A stretch of 64,000 bases of DNA from Microbispora catharanthi. GTDB lineage: Bacteria; Actinomycetota; Actinomycetes; Streptosporangiales; Streptosporangiaceae. Position numbers and translations under genes: made by a program. Below are positions 49,711-57,951 of the stretch, one piece after another. How positions within the stretch are numbered: the stretch's first letter is position 1; each line of letters begins with the position of its first letter. The notes beneath the pieces were generated by a model. It made no database searches, was not told where the DNA came from, and worked only from the letters and a program-made list of their open reading frames with translations. The stretch is from contig NZ_VDMA02000032.1 of assembly GCF_006334915.2 (NCBI RefSeq), forward strand, positions 1 to 64,000, given 5' to 3'.

Positions 49711-50498
49711 GGGGTGGCCTGCTGCGGGGCCGCGGCCTGCAGATCTACACCTGGCTCGTGATCGCGTGGCTCGTGCTGCCGATCGCCGTCATGATCCTGT
49801 TCGGCTTCAACGACACCCACGGCCGGTTCAACACGACCTGGCAGGGCTTCACGCTCAAGTGGTACGGCAAGCTGTTCGAGATCGACGACCTCACCAGGGC
49901 GCTGGTGAACTCGCTGCTCATCGCCGTGCTGACGATGCTGGTCGCCGGGGTGCTCGGGTCGCTGATCGGGCTGGCGCTCGGCCGCTACCGCTTCCGCGGG
50001 GCCGGGGCGATGAACCTGGTGATGTTCGCGGCGATCTCCTGCGCCGAGATCGTGATGGGCGCGTCGCTGCTGTCGCTGTTCGTCACGCTCGCCGTGCCGC
50101 TCGGGTTCTGGACGATCGTGATCTCGCACGTCATGTTCTCGATCTCGTTCGTGGCCGTGACGGTGCGGGCCCGGGTGATGACGCTCGACTCCTCGCTCGA
50201 GGAGGCCGCCCGCGACCTCGGCGCGAGCCCGTGGACGACGTTCCGCCTGATCACGCTACCGATGATCTTTCCTGGCGTGCTGGCGGGCTCGATGCTGGCC
50301 TTCGCGCTGTCGATCGACGACTTCGTCATCACCAACTTCAACTCCGGCGGCACGGTGACGTTCCCGCTGTGGATCTGGGGCGCCACCCGCGTGGGCATCC
50401 CGCCGCAGGTGAACGTCATGGGCACGCTGATCTTCGCGGCCGGGGTGCTGATCGCCGTGGCCAACGCCCTGGTGGCCCGCCGCCGCGCCAACGCGTAA
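49707..50498 (+). CDS. Polyamine-type ABC permease (PotC-like)
   Basis: A 263-residue PotC-like permease with six transmembrane segments and the EAA loop LEEAARDLGASPWTTFRLITLPMIFPGVLAGSML. The ATG overlaps the PotB stop (ATGA). SIDDFVITNFNSGG before the last helices is typical of PotC. The complex with PotA, PotB and the SBP should import polyamines or related cations. Confidence 0.92.
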   Translation: MRGGLLRGRGLQIYTWLVIAWLVLPIAVMILFGFNDTHGRFNTTWQGFTLKWYGKLFEIDDLTRALVNSLLIAVLTMLVAGVLGSLIGLALGRYRFRGAGAMNLVMFAAISCAEIVMGASLLSLFVTLAVPLGFWTIVISHVMFSISFVAVTVRARVMTLDSSLEEAARDLGASPWTTFRLITLPMIFPGVLAGSMLAFALSIDDFVITNFNSGGTVTFPLWIWGATRVGIPPQVNVMGTLIFAAGVLIAVANALVARRRANA

Positions 50499-50512
50499 GG
50501 GAAGTGGAATCC

Positions 50513-51907
50513 GTGGTTCCGTCGAAGGCGCTCGCCGACGCGGAGCGCAAGCCCTACTGGCTGGACCGGCCGATCGCGCCCGAGCCGCTGCCCCCGCTGA
50601 CGGGTGACGTCACGGCGGACCTGGCGGTGATCGGCGGCGGCTTCACCGGCCTGTGGACCGCACTGATGGCCAAGGAGCGCGACCCCTCGCTCGACGTGGT
50701 CCTCCTGGAGGGCCGCGCGGTCGGGTGGGCCGCCTCCGGCCGCAACGGCGGGTTCTGCGCCGCGAGCCTGACCCACGGGCTCGGCAACGGGCAGGACCGC
50801 TGGCCCGCGGAGATCGCGACGCTGGAACGGCTCGGCCGGGAGAACCTCGACGAGATCGAGGCGACCCTCGCCCGGTATGGCGTCGACTGCTCCTTCGAGC
50901 GGACCGGCGAGCTGCGGGTGGCCACCGAGGAGTGGCAGCTCGCCGGGCTCGACGAGGAGGTGAGCGGGGCGGCCTCGCTCGGCCTGCGGCTGGAGCGGCT
51001 CGACCGCGAGCAGGTGCGGGCCGAGGTGGACTCCCCGACCTACCTCGGGGGCGTGTGGGACCGGCAGGGCGTCGCCATGGTCGACCCGGCGCGGCTGGCG
51101 TGGGGACTGCGCGACGTCTGTGTGCGGCTCGGCGTGCGCGTCTTCGAGCACACGCCGGTGCGCTCCCTGCACGACGACGGTGTCGCGCTCGAACTGGAGA
51201 CGCCGAAGGGGCGGGTCAGGGCCGGGCGGGTGGCGCTCGGCACCGGCGTCTTCCCTCCGCTGCTGCGCAGGCTCAGGCACTTCCTCGTGCCGGTGTACGA
51301 CTACGTGTTGATGACCGAGCCGGTGCCGGACCACCTGCTGGCGGAGGTCGGCTGGCGGGGCCGTCAGGGCATCGGCGACTCGGCCAACCAGTTCCACTAC
51401 TACCGGCTGACCGACGACAACCGGATCCTGTGGGGCGGCTACGACGCCGTCTATCACAACGGCGGCCTGGTCAAGCCGGAGTACGACCAGCGCGACGCCA
51501 CCTTCGAGAAGCTCGCCACGCACTTCTTCGAGACGTTCCCTCAGCTCCACGGCCTGCGCTTCACACACAAGTGGGGCGGGGTCATCGACACCTGCAGCCG
51601 GTTCAGCGCCTTCTTCGGCACCGCGTACGGCTCACGCCTCGCCTACGCCGCCGGATACACCGGCCTCGGCGTGGGCGCCACCCGGTTCGGGGCCAACGTG
51701 ATGCTCGACCTGCTGCAGGGCCGGGTGACCGAGCGTACGGACCTGCGCATGGTGCGGCAGAAGCCGATGCCCTTCCCGCCGGAGCCGGTGCGGTCGGGCG
51801 TCATCCAGCTCACCCGCTGGGCCATCGCCCGGGCCGACGAGCACGAGGGCCGCCGCAACGCCTGGCTGCGCACCCTCGACGCCTTCGGCGTCGGCTTCGA
51901 CTCCTAG
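50513..51907 (+). CDS. DAO/PuuB-like FAD-dependent amine oxidoreductase
   Basis: A 464-residue FAD oxidoreductase related to PuuB and glycine/D-amino-acid oxidases. The dinucleotide motif GGGFTG is at 41-46. Later motifs include SGRNGGFCAA, DYVLMTEPVP, ILWGGYDAVYH and the C-terminal YAAGYTGLGVGATRFGANVMLDL. The GTG at 50513 has GGAAG eight bases upstream; GTG 50504 sits too close to that site. It closes the importer-dehydrogenase cluster and probably oxidises an imported polyamine to an aminoaldehyde for the dehydrogenase. No glutamyl-putrescine synthetase gene is visible here. Confidence 0.85.
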   Translation: MVPSKALADAERKPYWLDRPIAPEPLPPLTGDVTADLAVIGGGFTGLWTALMAKERDPSLDVVLLEGRAVGWAASGRNGGFCAASLTHGLGNGQDRWPAEIATLERLGRENLDEIEATLARYGVDCSFERTGELRVATEEWQLAGLDEEVSGAASLGLRLERLDREQVRAEVDSPTYLGGVWDRQGVAMVDPARLAWGLRDVCVRLGVRVFEHTPVRSLHDDGVALELETPKGRVRAGRVALGTGVFPPLLRRLRHFLVPVYDYVLMTEPVPDHLLAEVGWRGRQGIGDSANQFHYYRLTDDNRILWGGYDAVYHNGGLVKPEYDQRDATFEKLATHFFETFPQLHGLRFTHKWGGVIDTCSRFSAFFGTAYGSRLAYAAGYTGLGVGATRFGANVMLDLLQGRVTERTDLRMVRQKPMPFPPEPVRSGVIQLTRWAIARADEHEGRRNAWLRTLDAFGVGFDS

Positions 51908-52231
51908 GGACGCCGTTGGCCCGGTGCCTCACACCCCCGGCGCTCCGTCGATGCGTTCGCGGAGGAGGTCGGCGTGTAGAAGCAATCCCCCATAGCGGCG
52001 CTCCAGCACGGTCCACCACCAGTCGCATGTGGACTTGCCTCTCCGAGATCACTCCTCTGGCCGACGGTTGGCGCGACCGCATGCCGCTGTTTCACCTACG
52101 GGAGTTGCTGAGCAACATCGCCCACGGCGACGACAACTGGGGTGCCGCCCGGGCCCTACGCGAAATCGCCGCGCCTTTCGCTCACAGGTAGCCACCCGCA
52201 CAGAAGCCACAGCCGACTGAGGAGCCCGGAG
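51908..52231. other. Gap with an apparent kinase-like C-terminal remnant
   Basis: No complete gene is supported. An in-frame stretch at 52027-52191 codes a protein tail described separately. The remaining sequence has no recognisable element. The ribosome site for the following SDR gene (GAGGAG) starts near 52218. Confidence 0.5.
52027..52191 (+). pseudogene. C-terminal remnant, fructosamine-kinase-like
   Basis: An open stretch of 54 residues ending at TAG reads EITPLADGWRDRMPLFHLRE followed by LLSNIAHGDDNWGAARALRE. This resembles the end of kinase-fold proteins such as fructosamine kinases (GWxxRMPLYQL...). No ribosome site or N-terminal part exists upstream, so it is probably a truncated relic. 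The family assignment is tentative. Confidence 0.35.
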
Positions 52232-53032
52232 ATGACCACAGAAGCCAAGCCGGCCGCTCCTGGCCGTGGCGCGGCCGCCGCATCCCGCCCGATCGCGCTG
52301 GTGACCGGTGTCGGCCGGACCGCGGGCATCGGCGCGGCGATCGCCCGCGAGCTGGCCGCGTCCGGCTGGGACATCGCGTTCACCTACTGGACGCCGTACG
52401 ACGAGCGCATGGCCTGGGGCGCCGAGCCCGGCGCGGCAGACGCGGTGGGCACCGCACTCGCCGGGCAGGGTGCGGCATTCGCAGCGATCGAGGCGGACCT
52501 TGCCGATGCGCATACGCCGGCGCGGATTTTCGACGAGGCGGAGCGTCTGCTCGGAGGCGTCACCGCGCTGGTGATGTGTCACTGCGAGTCGGTTGACTCC
52601 GGCCTGCTCGACACGACCGTGGAGAGCTTCGACCGGCACTTCGCGGTGAACGCGCGTGCCGTCTGGCTGCTGATCCGCGAGTACGGGCGGCGGTTCCGCG
52701 GCGTGCAGGGGTCAGGGCGGATCATCGCCCTGACCAGCGACCACACCGTCGGCAACCTGCCCTATGGCGCGAGCAAGGCCGCGCTGGACCGGATCACGCT
52801 GGCGGCTGCGCATGAACTCGCCCATCTCGGCGTCAGCGCCAACGTCGTCAACCCGGGGCCCGTGGACACCGGGTGGATGTCGGATGAGGTACGGGCGAGA
52901 TGCCTCGCGCAGACACCACTGGGCCGGCTCGGCACGCCGCAGGACACCGCGCACCTTGTGAGCTTTCTATGTTCCCCACAGGGGCAGTGGGTCAACGGTC
53001 AGCTGCTCATGAGCAATGGCGGATTCGCCTGA
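52232..53032 (+). CDS. SDR-family oxidoreductase
   Basis: A 266-residue short-chain dehydrogenase. Cofactor motif TGVGRTAGIGAAI and the active-site region ALTSDHTVGNLPYGASKAAL (Ser, Tyr and Lys in the usual spacing) fit the classical type; AFTYWTPYDER is a longer insertion after the first strand. The C-terminal segment QGQWVNGQLLMSNGGFA is typical. It starts at ATG 52232 with GAGGAG upstream. It sits alone between two gene remnants. Its closest role and substrate cannot be told. Confidence 0.88.
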   Translation: MTTEAKPAAPGRGAAAASRPIALVTGVGRTAGIGAAIARELAASGWDIAFTYWTPYDERMAWGAEPGAADAVGTALAGQGAAFAAIEADLADAHTPARIFDEAERLLGGVTALVMCHCESVDSGLLDTTVESFDRHFAVNARAVWLLIREYGRRFRGVQGSGRIIALTSDHTVGNLPYGASKAALDRITLAAAHELAHLGVSANVVNPGPVDTGWMSDEVRARCLAQTPLGRLGTPQDTAHLVSFLCSPQGQWVNGQLLMSNGGFA

Positions 53033-53040
53033 GGCGCCCA

Positions 53041-53223
53041 TCACGGGTCACCTAGCGCACTCCATCGGGCCTGGGCCGGCTCGATCGGCTTGAAGACCAT
53101 GCCAGCCGGGTCACCAGTGGCGATCCGCTCGGCGTAGGCGTCGCGGTGGATCAGCGACACGACCTCACGCTGCTCCCGGGCGCCGGCGGCGTCGAACCGC
53201 TTGAAGACGACATGTCCGGTCAT
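53041..53223 (-). pseudogene. Truncated GNAT-like N-terminal fragment
   Basis: A 60-codon frame starting MTGHVVFKRFDAAGAREQRE resembles the N-terminal lead of a GNAT-type acetyltransferase seen in actinomycetes. After about 38 residues it changes character (AGMVFKPIEPAQARWSALGDP) and stops, without the acetyl-CoA motif. It is best read as a remnant, though a true small protein cannot be excluded. Confidence 0.4.
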
Positions 53224-53242
53224 TGCTGTTCCTCCGAGCTCT

Positions 53243-53965
53243 TCAGTCGCTCAGGTGGAGCCACCAGGTGATGTCGTCGCCGACGCGGGTGAAGCCGCAC
53301 GCGCTGTAGAGCCGCTCGCCCTCGGGGGTCGCGTTCAGCACGGCGTGCCGCGCCCCGGCGGCGCGGGCGGCCTCGCACACCGCGTGCAGCAGGCCGGTGC
53401 CGAACCCGCGCCGCCGGAAGGGCTGCCAGACCTCCATGTCGAAGATCCCGGCCACGTCGCCGTCGAGGAACGACCAGGCCCGGCCCGCGAACCGGCGCGA
53501 GCGGGTGTAGGCGGCGGCGTACCAGGCGCGGGCCGGCCGCAGCCGGGTCAGCGCCAGCAGCTCGCGGTAGGAGGGATCCGTCTCCCGGTAGTCGGCGGTG
53601 TCCTCCTGCAGCTCGACCCCGGGGTCCGGGTGGCCGATCGGCCGGGACAGGTCGGCCGTCATCCACCAGGGCGCCCACCCGCGCTCGAAGCCCGCCTCCG
53701 CCAGCGGCGCCGGGTCGACGGCCGGATCGAGCCAGGCGCCCACGATGGGCCGTCCCCGGTCACGGGCCCGCTCGACGCCGCGGACGACGGCCGCGGTCGT
53801 CATCTCCCTCGGGAACATGAGGTTCTGGCCGTCCGGCCCGTCGATCCAGGTCAGCGGGCCGTCCGTCCACACCTCGCCGCCCAGGGCCCGGGCCTGGAGC
53901 AGGAACCAGCCGGTCTGGACGCGTCGGCAGTCGGCGATCGTCACCACAGCCGTACATCGTGCCAT
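53243..53965 (-). CDS. GNAT-family N-acetyltransferase
   Basis: A 240-residue acetyltransferase. The C-terminal GNAT core shows the acetyl-CoA loop FRRRGFGTGLLHAV and the closing NATPEGERLYSACGFTRVGDDITWW. The N-terminal half is a diverged GNAT-like domain, giving a tandem layout. ATG 53965 is used; internal GTGs at 53947 and 53944 are possible and none has a strong ribosome site. It is 13 bases downstream of the PTE-like gene and could be cotranscribed. Confidence 0.82.
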   Translation of the reverse strand: MARCTAVVTIADCRRVQTGWFLLQARALGGEVWTDGPLTWIDGPDGQNLMFPREMTTAAVVRGVERARDRGRPIVGAWLDPAVDPAPLAEAGFERGWAPWWMTADLSRPIGHPDPGVELQEDTADYRETDPSYRELLALTRLRPARAWYAAAYTRSRRFAGRAWSFLDGDVAGIFDMEVWQPFRRRGFGTGLLHAVCEAARAAGARHAVLNATPEGERLYSACGFTRVGDDITWWLHLSD

Positions 53966-53978
53966 CCCCGCGGACGCG

Positions 53979-54851
53979 TCAGGCGGTGAGCCAGCGGAGC
54001 GGGTTCTCGTGGGTGATGAGACGCAGGGTGTCGCCGTCCACGCCGGCCTCCCGCAGGGCCGGGAGGACGGCGGAGAACAGCCGGCCGTAGCCCTGCCCGC
54101 CGTAGCCGGCCAGGTGCTCCCGCAGCCGTACGCCGCTGCTGAGCAGGACGCGCTCGGCGTGCCCGGAGTCGAGCAGGGTGAGGACGTCCTCGGCGTCGTC
54201 CACGCTCACGTACGCTCCGGTCTCGGCGATCTTGCGCTGGACCAGCGGGTCGCCGGCGCGGGCGCTGAGACGCCGGGCGGGGACGTTCTGCGAGAGCAGG
54301 AGTTCCAGCAGTTCCAGGCCGCCGGTCGCCACCGGGAGGTCGGTGCGCAGCGAGGCGCGGGCGGCGGCGGTGACGGCCCGTTCCTCGGCGGGCGTGGGCG
54401 TCTCGTCCCACGCGGCGGCGACGATGACGCCCGGCCGCGCGCCCGTCCCGTCGAGTCCGGCGCCGATCTCGTGCAGCAGGTCGGAGGTCAGGTCCTCCAC
54501 GCCGTACCGGGTGATGGTCTCACCCGTGAACGGCTGCGCGGCGAACCCGGTGGCGGCCACGATCGGGACCCGCGCGGCCATCGAGATCCGGGCGAGCGCC
54601 GCGGGGTCGCGCGCCATCCCGATGCAGCTGTGCTCCACGACGAGGCCCAGCGCCTGTTCCCTGCCGAGGTGCTTGACCTCGGCCAGCACGTATCGCTCCT
54701 CGTCCAGCCACCGATGGGGATCGGAGTCCACGCCGATCCCCCAGCGGGTGTCGGTGCGCAGGTGCTCGTACGGCAGCACCGGCCCGTCGATCTCGGAGAC
54801 GGGGACGGCGCCCGTGACGGTCTGGATTCGGGGAAAATATGCGCCGGACAT
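53979..54851 (-). CDS. Phosphotriesterase-fold protein lacking most metal ligands
   Basis: A 290-residue protein that aligns by eye to the phosphotriesterase (PTE) family: IQTVTGAVPVSEIDGPVLPYEHL, VPIVAATGFAAQPF, GLELLELLL, GAYVSVD and ITHENPLRWL. In active members an N-terminal HxH, a carbamylated Lys, two His and an Asp bind two metals. Here HxH reads YEH (28-30), the later His positions read VATGG and SARAG, and the Asp position reads SSG. It is therefore probably inactive as a metallohydrolase. It may bind a ligand or act on another chemistry. It is followed by the GNAT gene. Confidence 0.7.
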   Translation of the reverse strand: MSGAYFPRIQTVTGAVPVSEIDGPVLPYEHLRTDTRWGIGVDSDPHRWLDEERYVLAEVKHLGREQALGLVVEHSCIGMARDPAALARISMAARVPIVAATGFAAQPFTGETITRYGVEDLTSDLLHEIGAGLDGTGARPGVIVAAAWDETPTPAEERAVTAAARASLRTDLPVATGGLELLELLLSQNVPARRLSARAGDPLVQRKIAETGAYVSVDDAEDVLTLLDSGHAERVLLSSGVRLREHLAGYGGQGYGRLFSAVLPALREAGVDGDTLRLITHENPLRWLTA

Positions 54852-54889
54852 GAACGGACATTAACCGATTTTTTGCCGAAACTGCTCGT

Positions 54890-54903
54890 GAATCACATGA
54901 TTC
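54890..54903. promoter_or_regulatory. Small palindrome in the AT-rich gap before the PTE-like gene
   Basis: GAATCA and TGATTC flank a two-base centre (54890-54903) within a 77-base, AT-richer gap. It could be an operator for the minus-strand PTE-like gene. Confidence 0.35.
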
Positions 54904-54928
54904 TTTACGTTAAGCGGCGTAGGCGGGG

Positions 54929-55654
54929 TCAGCTCATCGTCTTGCCGCCGTTGACGGCGAGCCGCTGGCCGGTGACGAACCGGGCACCGGGGGAGGCGAG
55001 GAACGCCACCGTCTCGGCCACGTCCGCGGGCACGCCCATGTGCCCCAGCGGGACGTCGCGCAGGTAGCCGGTGTAGTCCTCCGGGGGGACGTCCGCGTGT
55101 CGTTCCACCGGGATCCAGCCCGGCTCGACGGTGTTCACCGTGATCCCGTACGGGCCCAGCTCCCGGGCCCACGACCGGGTGAGCCCGTGCATCGCGGCCT
55201 TGGCGGCGACGTAGTGCCCGAACTCCGGGTTGCCGAGGTCGGCGACCTCGCTTCCCACGTTGACGATCCGGCCGGAACCGGCCTCGCGCATGCCGGGCAG
55301 CACGGCCTGAAGGATCAGCAGCGGGGCCTTGACGAAGAAGCGGAGCTGGCCGAGATGGTCCTCCCAGGTCTGCTTCTCCACCGGCATCAGCGGCTGGGGT
55401 CCGGTGGCGTTGTTGACGACCACGTCGACCTGCCCGATCGCGGCCACGCCCTCCCGTACGGACTCCTCGTCGGTGACGTCGAACCGGGCCAGGCGGGCCG
55501 AGCCGCCGGCGGCGGTGATGCGGTTGGCGACGGCGGAGGCCCCGGCCGTGTCGTTGGCGTAGTTGACGGCGACGTGCCAGCCGTCCGCGGCGAGCCGTTC
55601 GGCGATGACGGCGCCCAGACCTCGTGAGGCGCCCGTGACCAGTGCGGTACCCAT
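54929..55654 (-). CDS. SDR-family (FabG-like) oxidoreductase
   Basis: A 241-residue classical SDR. Motifs are TGASRGLGAVIAERLAADG (cofactor), VVNNATG, the Ser-Tyr-Lys set IVNVGSEVADLGNPEFGHYVAAKAAMHGL and the closing FVTGQRLAVNGGKTMS. The ATG at 55654 with AGGGA about nine bases upstream is chosen; GTG 55672 adds six residues. It is divergent from an NTF2-like gene, a common pairing of a reductase with a small SnoaL-type protein. Substrate unknown. Confidence 0.9.
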   Translation of the reverse strand: MGTALVTGASRGLGAVIAERLAADGWHVAVNYANDTAGASAVANRITAAGGSARLARFDVTDEESVREGVAAIGQVDVVVNNATGPQPLMPVEKQTWEDHLGQLRFFVKAPLLILQAVLPGMREAGSGRIVNVGSEVADLGNPEFGHYVAAKAAMHGLTRSWARELGPYGITVNTVEPGWIPVERHADVPPEDYTGYLRDVPLGHMGVPADVAETVAFLASPGARFVTGQRLAVNGGKTMS

Positions 55655-55698
55655 GGGAACCGTCCCTATCACAGATCACGTAGGGCAGGATGGTGCCC

Positions 55699-56160
55699 AT
55701 GGATGAGATCGCCGCACTGGTGGACCGGGCCGAGATCGTGGACGTCGTCACGGCCGTCTTCGACACCGTGGACGCCAAGAACTGGCCGGTGTGCCTGGAG
55801 CTGTTCGACGACGAGGTGGACGCCGACTTCACGAGCCTCAACGGCGGGGAGCCCGCCCGGGTGAGCGCCGAGGCCCTCGTGGACGGGTGGCGCACCGGCC
55901 TGCACGCCCGCAAGCAGAGCTTCCACAGCGTGAGCAACTTCGCCGTGACGGTGGACGGCGCCGAGGCGCACGTGACCACCAAGGGGTACTCCTACAACCT
56001 GCTCGACGCCGCGCTGGGCGGCGGCATGTTCGAGGTGTGGGGCGTCTACCGGCTCGGGCTCGTACGGCAGGCCGAGGGATGGAAGGTCACGGCGCTGGCG
56101 TTCCACGCCTGGCACAGCCGCGGCGACGAGGCGGTGCGCACGCACAGGCTGGAGGGCTAA
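55699..56160 (+). CDS. SnoaL/NTF2-like protein
   Basis: A 153-residue cone-fold protein of the NTF2 superfamily. It begins MDEIAALVDRAEIVDVVTAVFD, the typical first helix, and continues with WPVCLELFDDEVDADF and ends VTALAFHAWHSRGDEAVRTH. Such proteins can be isomerases, hydrolases or unknown small-molecule binders. ATG 55699 has AGGA nine bases upstream; ATG 55690 is an alternative. It diverges from the SDR gene and overlaps the next gene, tail to tail, by four bases. Confidence 0.85.
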   Translation: MDEIAALVDRAEIVDVVTAVFDTVDAKNWPVCLELFDDEVDADFTSLNGGEPARVSAEALVDGWRTGLHARKQSFHSVSNFAVTVDGAEAHVTTKGYSYNLLDAALGGGMFEVWGVYRLGLVRQAEGWKVTALAFHAWHSRGDEAVRTHRLEG

Positions 56161-56798
56161 CGGGTGATCGCCGGGGCCTCGGTGTGCAGCCGCCGCAGGA
56201 CCCGGCGGAACGCCCAGATGGACGCCACGAAGGCCAGGCCGGTGACGGCGGCGACGGCGGCGGTGCGGATGATCAGGTAGTCGCCGATCGACTCGTGCAG
56301 CAGCAGCCAGATGCTCATGGCCGAGTTGACCAGGAGCACGAACGCCCACAGCAGGGTGATCCGGGCGAAGAAGGTGCGGACGCGCTCGTGCCGCAGCACG
56401 AAAGACGGCAGGTGGATGTAGTCGAGTGTGAGCCGCTGGACCAGCGGGCGGCGCATCCGCACCGACGCCAGGAGCACCATGCTGATGCAGATCGTGCCGA
56501 GCTCCGGCTGGATGAAATAGAGCACGGGACTGCCGGTCCACAGGCCGATCACGGTGCGGAAGGTGATCGCGATCGTCGCCATGATCATCGTCCCCGGCAC
56601 GGGCTGACGCCGGATGATCCGCCACAGGACGCCCAGGTAGACCCAGGACACCGCGGCCATCAGCGCGCCGCGCAGGCCGAGCACCGCGAGGGCCGTGTAG
56701 AAGACCACGAGGGGGGCCACCACGCCTTCGAGGAGCCGGGGCACCGCCTGCTTGATCAGCGCGGTGAGCCGTGGCAATGCGAAGGGTGTGTGGTTCAT
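56157..56798 (-). CDS. VC0807-like integral membrane protein
   Basis: A 213-residue membrane protein with about six hydrophobic segments, matching the style of the VC0807/DUF3159-like family (for example RLLEGVVAPLVVFYTALAVLG and RTFFARITLLWAFVLLVNSA). Function unknown. It converges with the NTF2-like gene with overlapping stop regions. Confidence 0.65.
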   Translation of the reverse strand: MNHTPFALPRLTALIKQAVPRLLEGVVAPLVVFYTALAVLGLRGALMAAVSWVYLGVLWRIIRRQPVPGTMIMATIAITFRTVIGLWTGSPVLYFIQPELGTICISMVLLASVRMRRPLVQRLTLDYIHLPSFVLRHERVRTFFARITLLWAFVLLVNSAMSIWLLLHESIGDYLIIRTAAVAAVTGLAFVASIWAFRRVLRRLHTEAPAITR

Positions 56799-56911
56799 GG
56801 TGACTCCAACGGGCCGGTGGGGGGACCGACGCTGTAGTTGGGCAACGCGCCTACCCGGACATAGCGGATGGAAACACCCGGGTTGGGCGGCCTCGTCGGT
56901 GGCTTACCGTA

Positions 56912-56924
56912 CCTGACCGTCAGG
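56912..56924. promoter_or_regulatory. Perfect 13-bp palindrome CCTGACCGTCAGG
   Basis: Six-base arms around a single central base in the 285-base gap between the membrane-protein gene and the LLM oxidoreductase gene. A second inverted pair, GGTA and TACC, lies at 56967-56979. A regulator site is possible; neither regulator nor target is known. Confidence 0.35.
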
Positions 56925-57083
56925 CCTGCGGGGGCCGAATGCGCGAACCGCCCCCGCGCTTCATAACGGTACGGCATACCTCTCGCGGGCGTCCTGGTGG
57001 ATGGAAAACCCCTGATCAGCGCTTTACCGGGGGTCGCTGGGCGCTTTCCCCGGCAGGCGGTGGACGCGGGTTACGTTGACGGC

Positions 57084-57929
57084 ATGGACTCAGGTTTCGG
57101 CTACTTCGCAACGGATGATGCGGTTCGTCCTGATGCCTTGGCCCGGCTCGTCGAGCAGCGCGGCCACACGGCCCTGCTGTTCACCGAGCACACGCACATC
57201 CCGGTGCCGCCCGGCGGTCAGACGCCGAAGGACGAATGGGGCGGCGAACTGCCCCGGCGCTACTGGCACACCTATGACCCGTTCGTCGCCTCGATGGCCG
57301 CGGGCGCGGCGACGACCCGGCTGCGTGTGGGCACGGGCATCTGCCTCGTGCCGGAGCATGAGCCCCTCGGCCTGGCGAAGACGGTGGCGAGCGTGGACAA
57401 CCTGACCGGCGGGCGGTTCGAGTTCGGCGTCGGCGCCGGATGGAACCGCGAGGAGCTGCGCCACCACGGCGTCGACCCGGCCCGCCGCTTCGCCGTCATG
57501 CGGGAACGGGTGCGGGCGATGCAGGAGATCTGGACCCGTGACGAGGCCGAGTTCCACGGCGACTTCGCGTCCTTCGACCCGGTCTGGTCGTGGCCCAAGC
57601 CGGCGCAGAAGCCCTACCCGCCGATCCTGGTCGGCGGTGTCGGGCCCCGCGTCTTCGACCGCGTGCTCGCCTATGGGGACGCGTGGCTGCCCAACTACGG
57701 CCCAGGGATCCTGGAGCGCGTCCCCGAGCTGTTCCGGCGGGCCGAGGAGGAGGGCAGGGACATCGGGGTCGTGATGCTGTCCGCGCCGGCCGACCCCGGC
57801 GCGCTTGAGCAGTGCGAGAAGGCCGGGGTCGCCCGGGTCATGGCCTGGCTGCCGTCGGCCGGATACGACCGGATCCAGCGGGCGATGGACGCCTTCGAGA
57901 ACGCCCTCGCCGACCTGCGCGGCGAATGA
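57084..57929 (+). CDS. LLM-class F420-dependent oxidoreductase
   Basis: A 281-residue luciferase-like TIM barrel, the form that in actinomycetes usually binds F420. Typical strings are LLFTEHTHIP, VGTGICLVPEHEPLGLAKTVASVDNLTGGRFEFGVGAGWNREEL, PYPPILVGGVGPRVFDRVLAYGDAWLPN and the C-terminal VARVMAWLPS. ATG 57084 is chosen to give the conserved N terminus. No strong ribosome site is visible. The substrate is unknown. Confidence 0.88.
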   Translation: MDSGFGYFATDDAVRPDALARLVEQRGHTALLFTEHTHIPVPPGGQTPKDEWGGELPRRYWHTYDPFVASMAAGAATTRLRVGTGICLVPEHEPLGLAKTVASVDNLTGGRFEFGVGAGWNREELRHHGVDPARRFAVMRERVRAMQEIWTRDEAEFHGDFASFDPVWSWPKPAQKPYPPILVGGVGPRVFDRVLAYGDAWLPNYGPGILERVPELFRRAEEEGRDIGVVMLSAPADPGALEQCEKAGVARVMAWLPSAGYDRIQRAMDAFENALADLRGE

Positions 57930-57951
57930 GCACGGCCGGCGGGGAGGGGCG

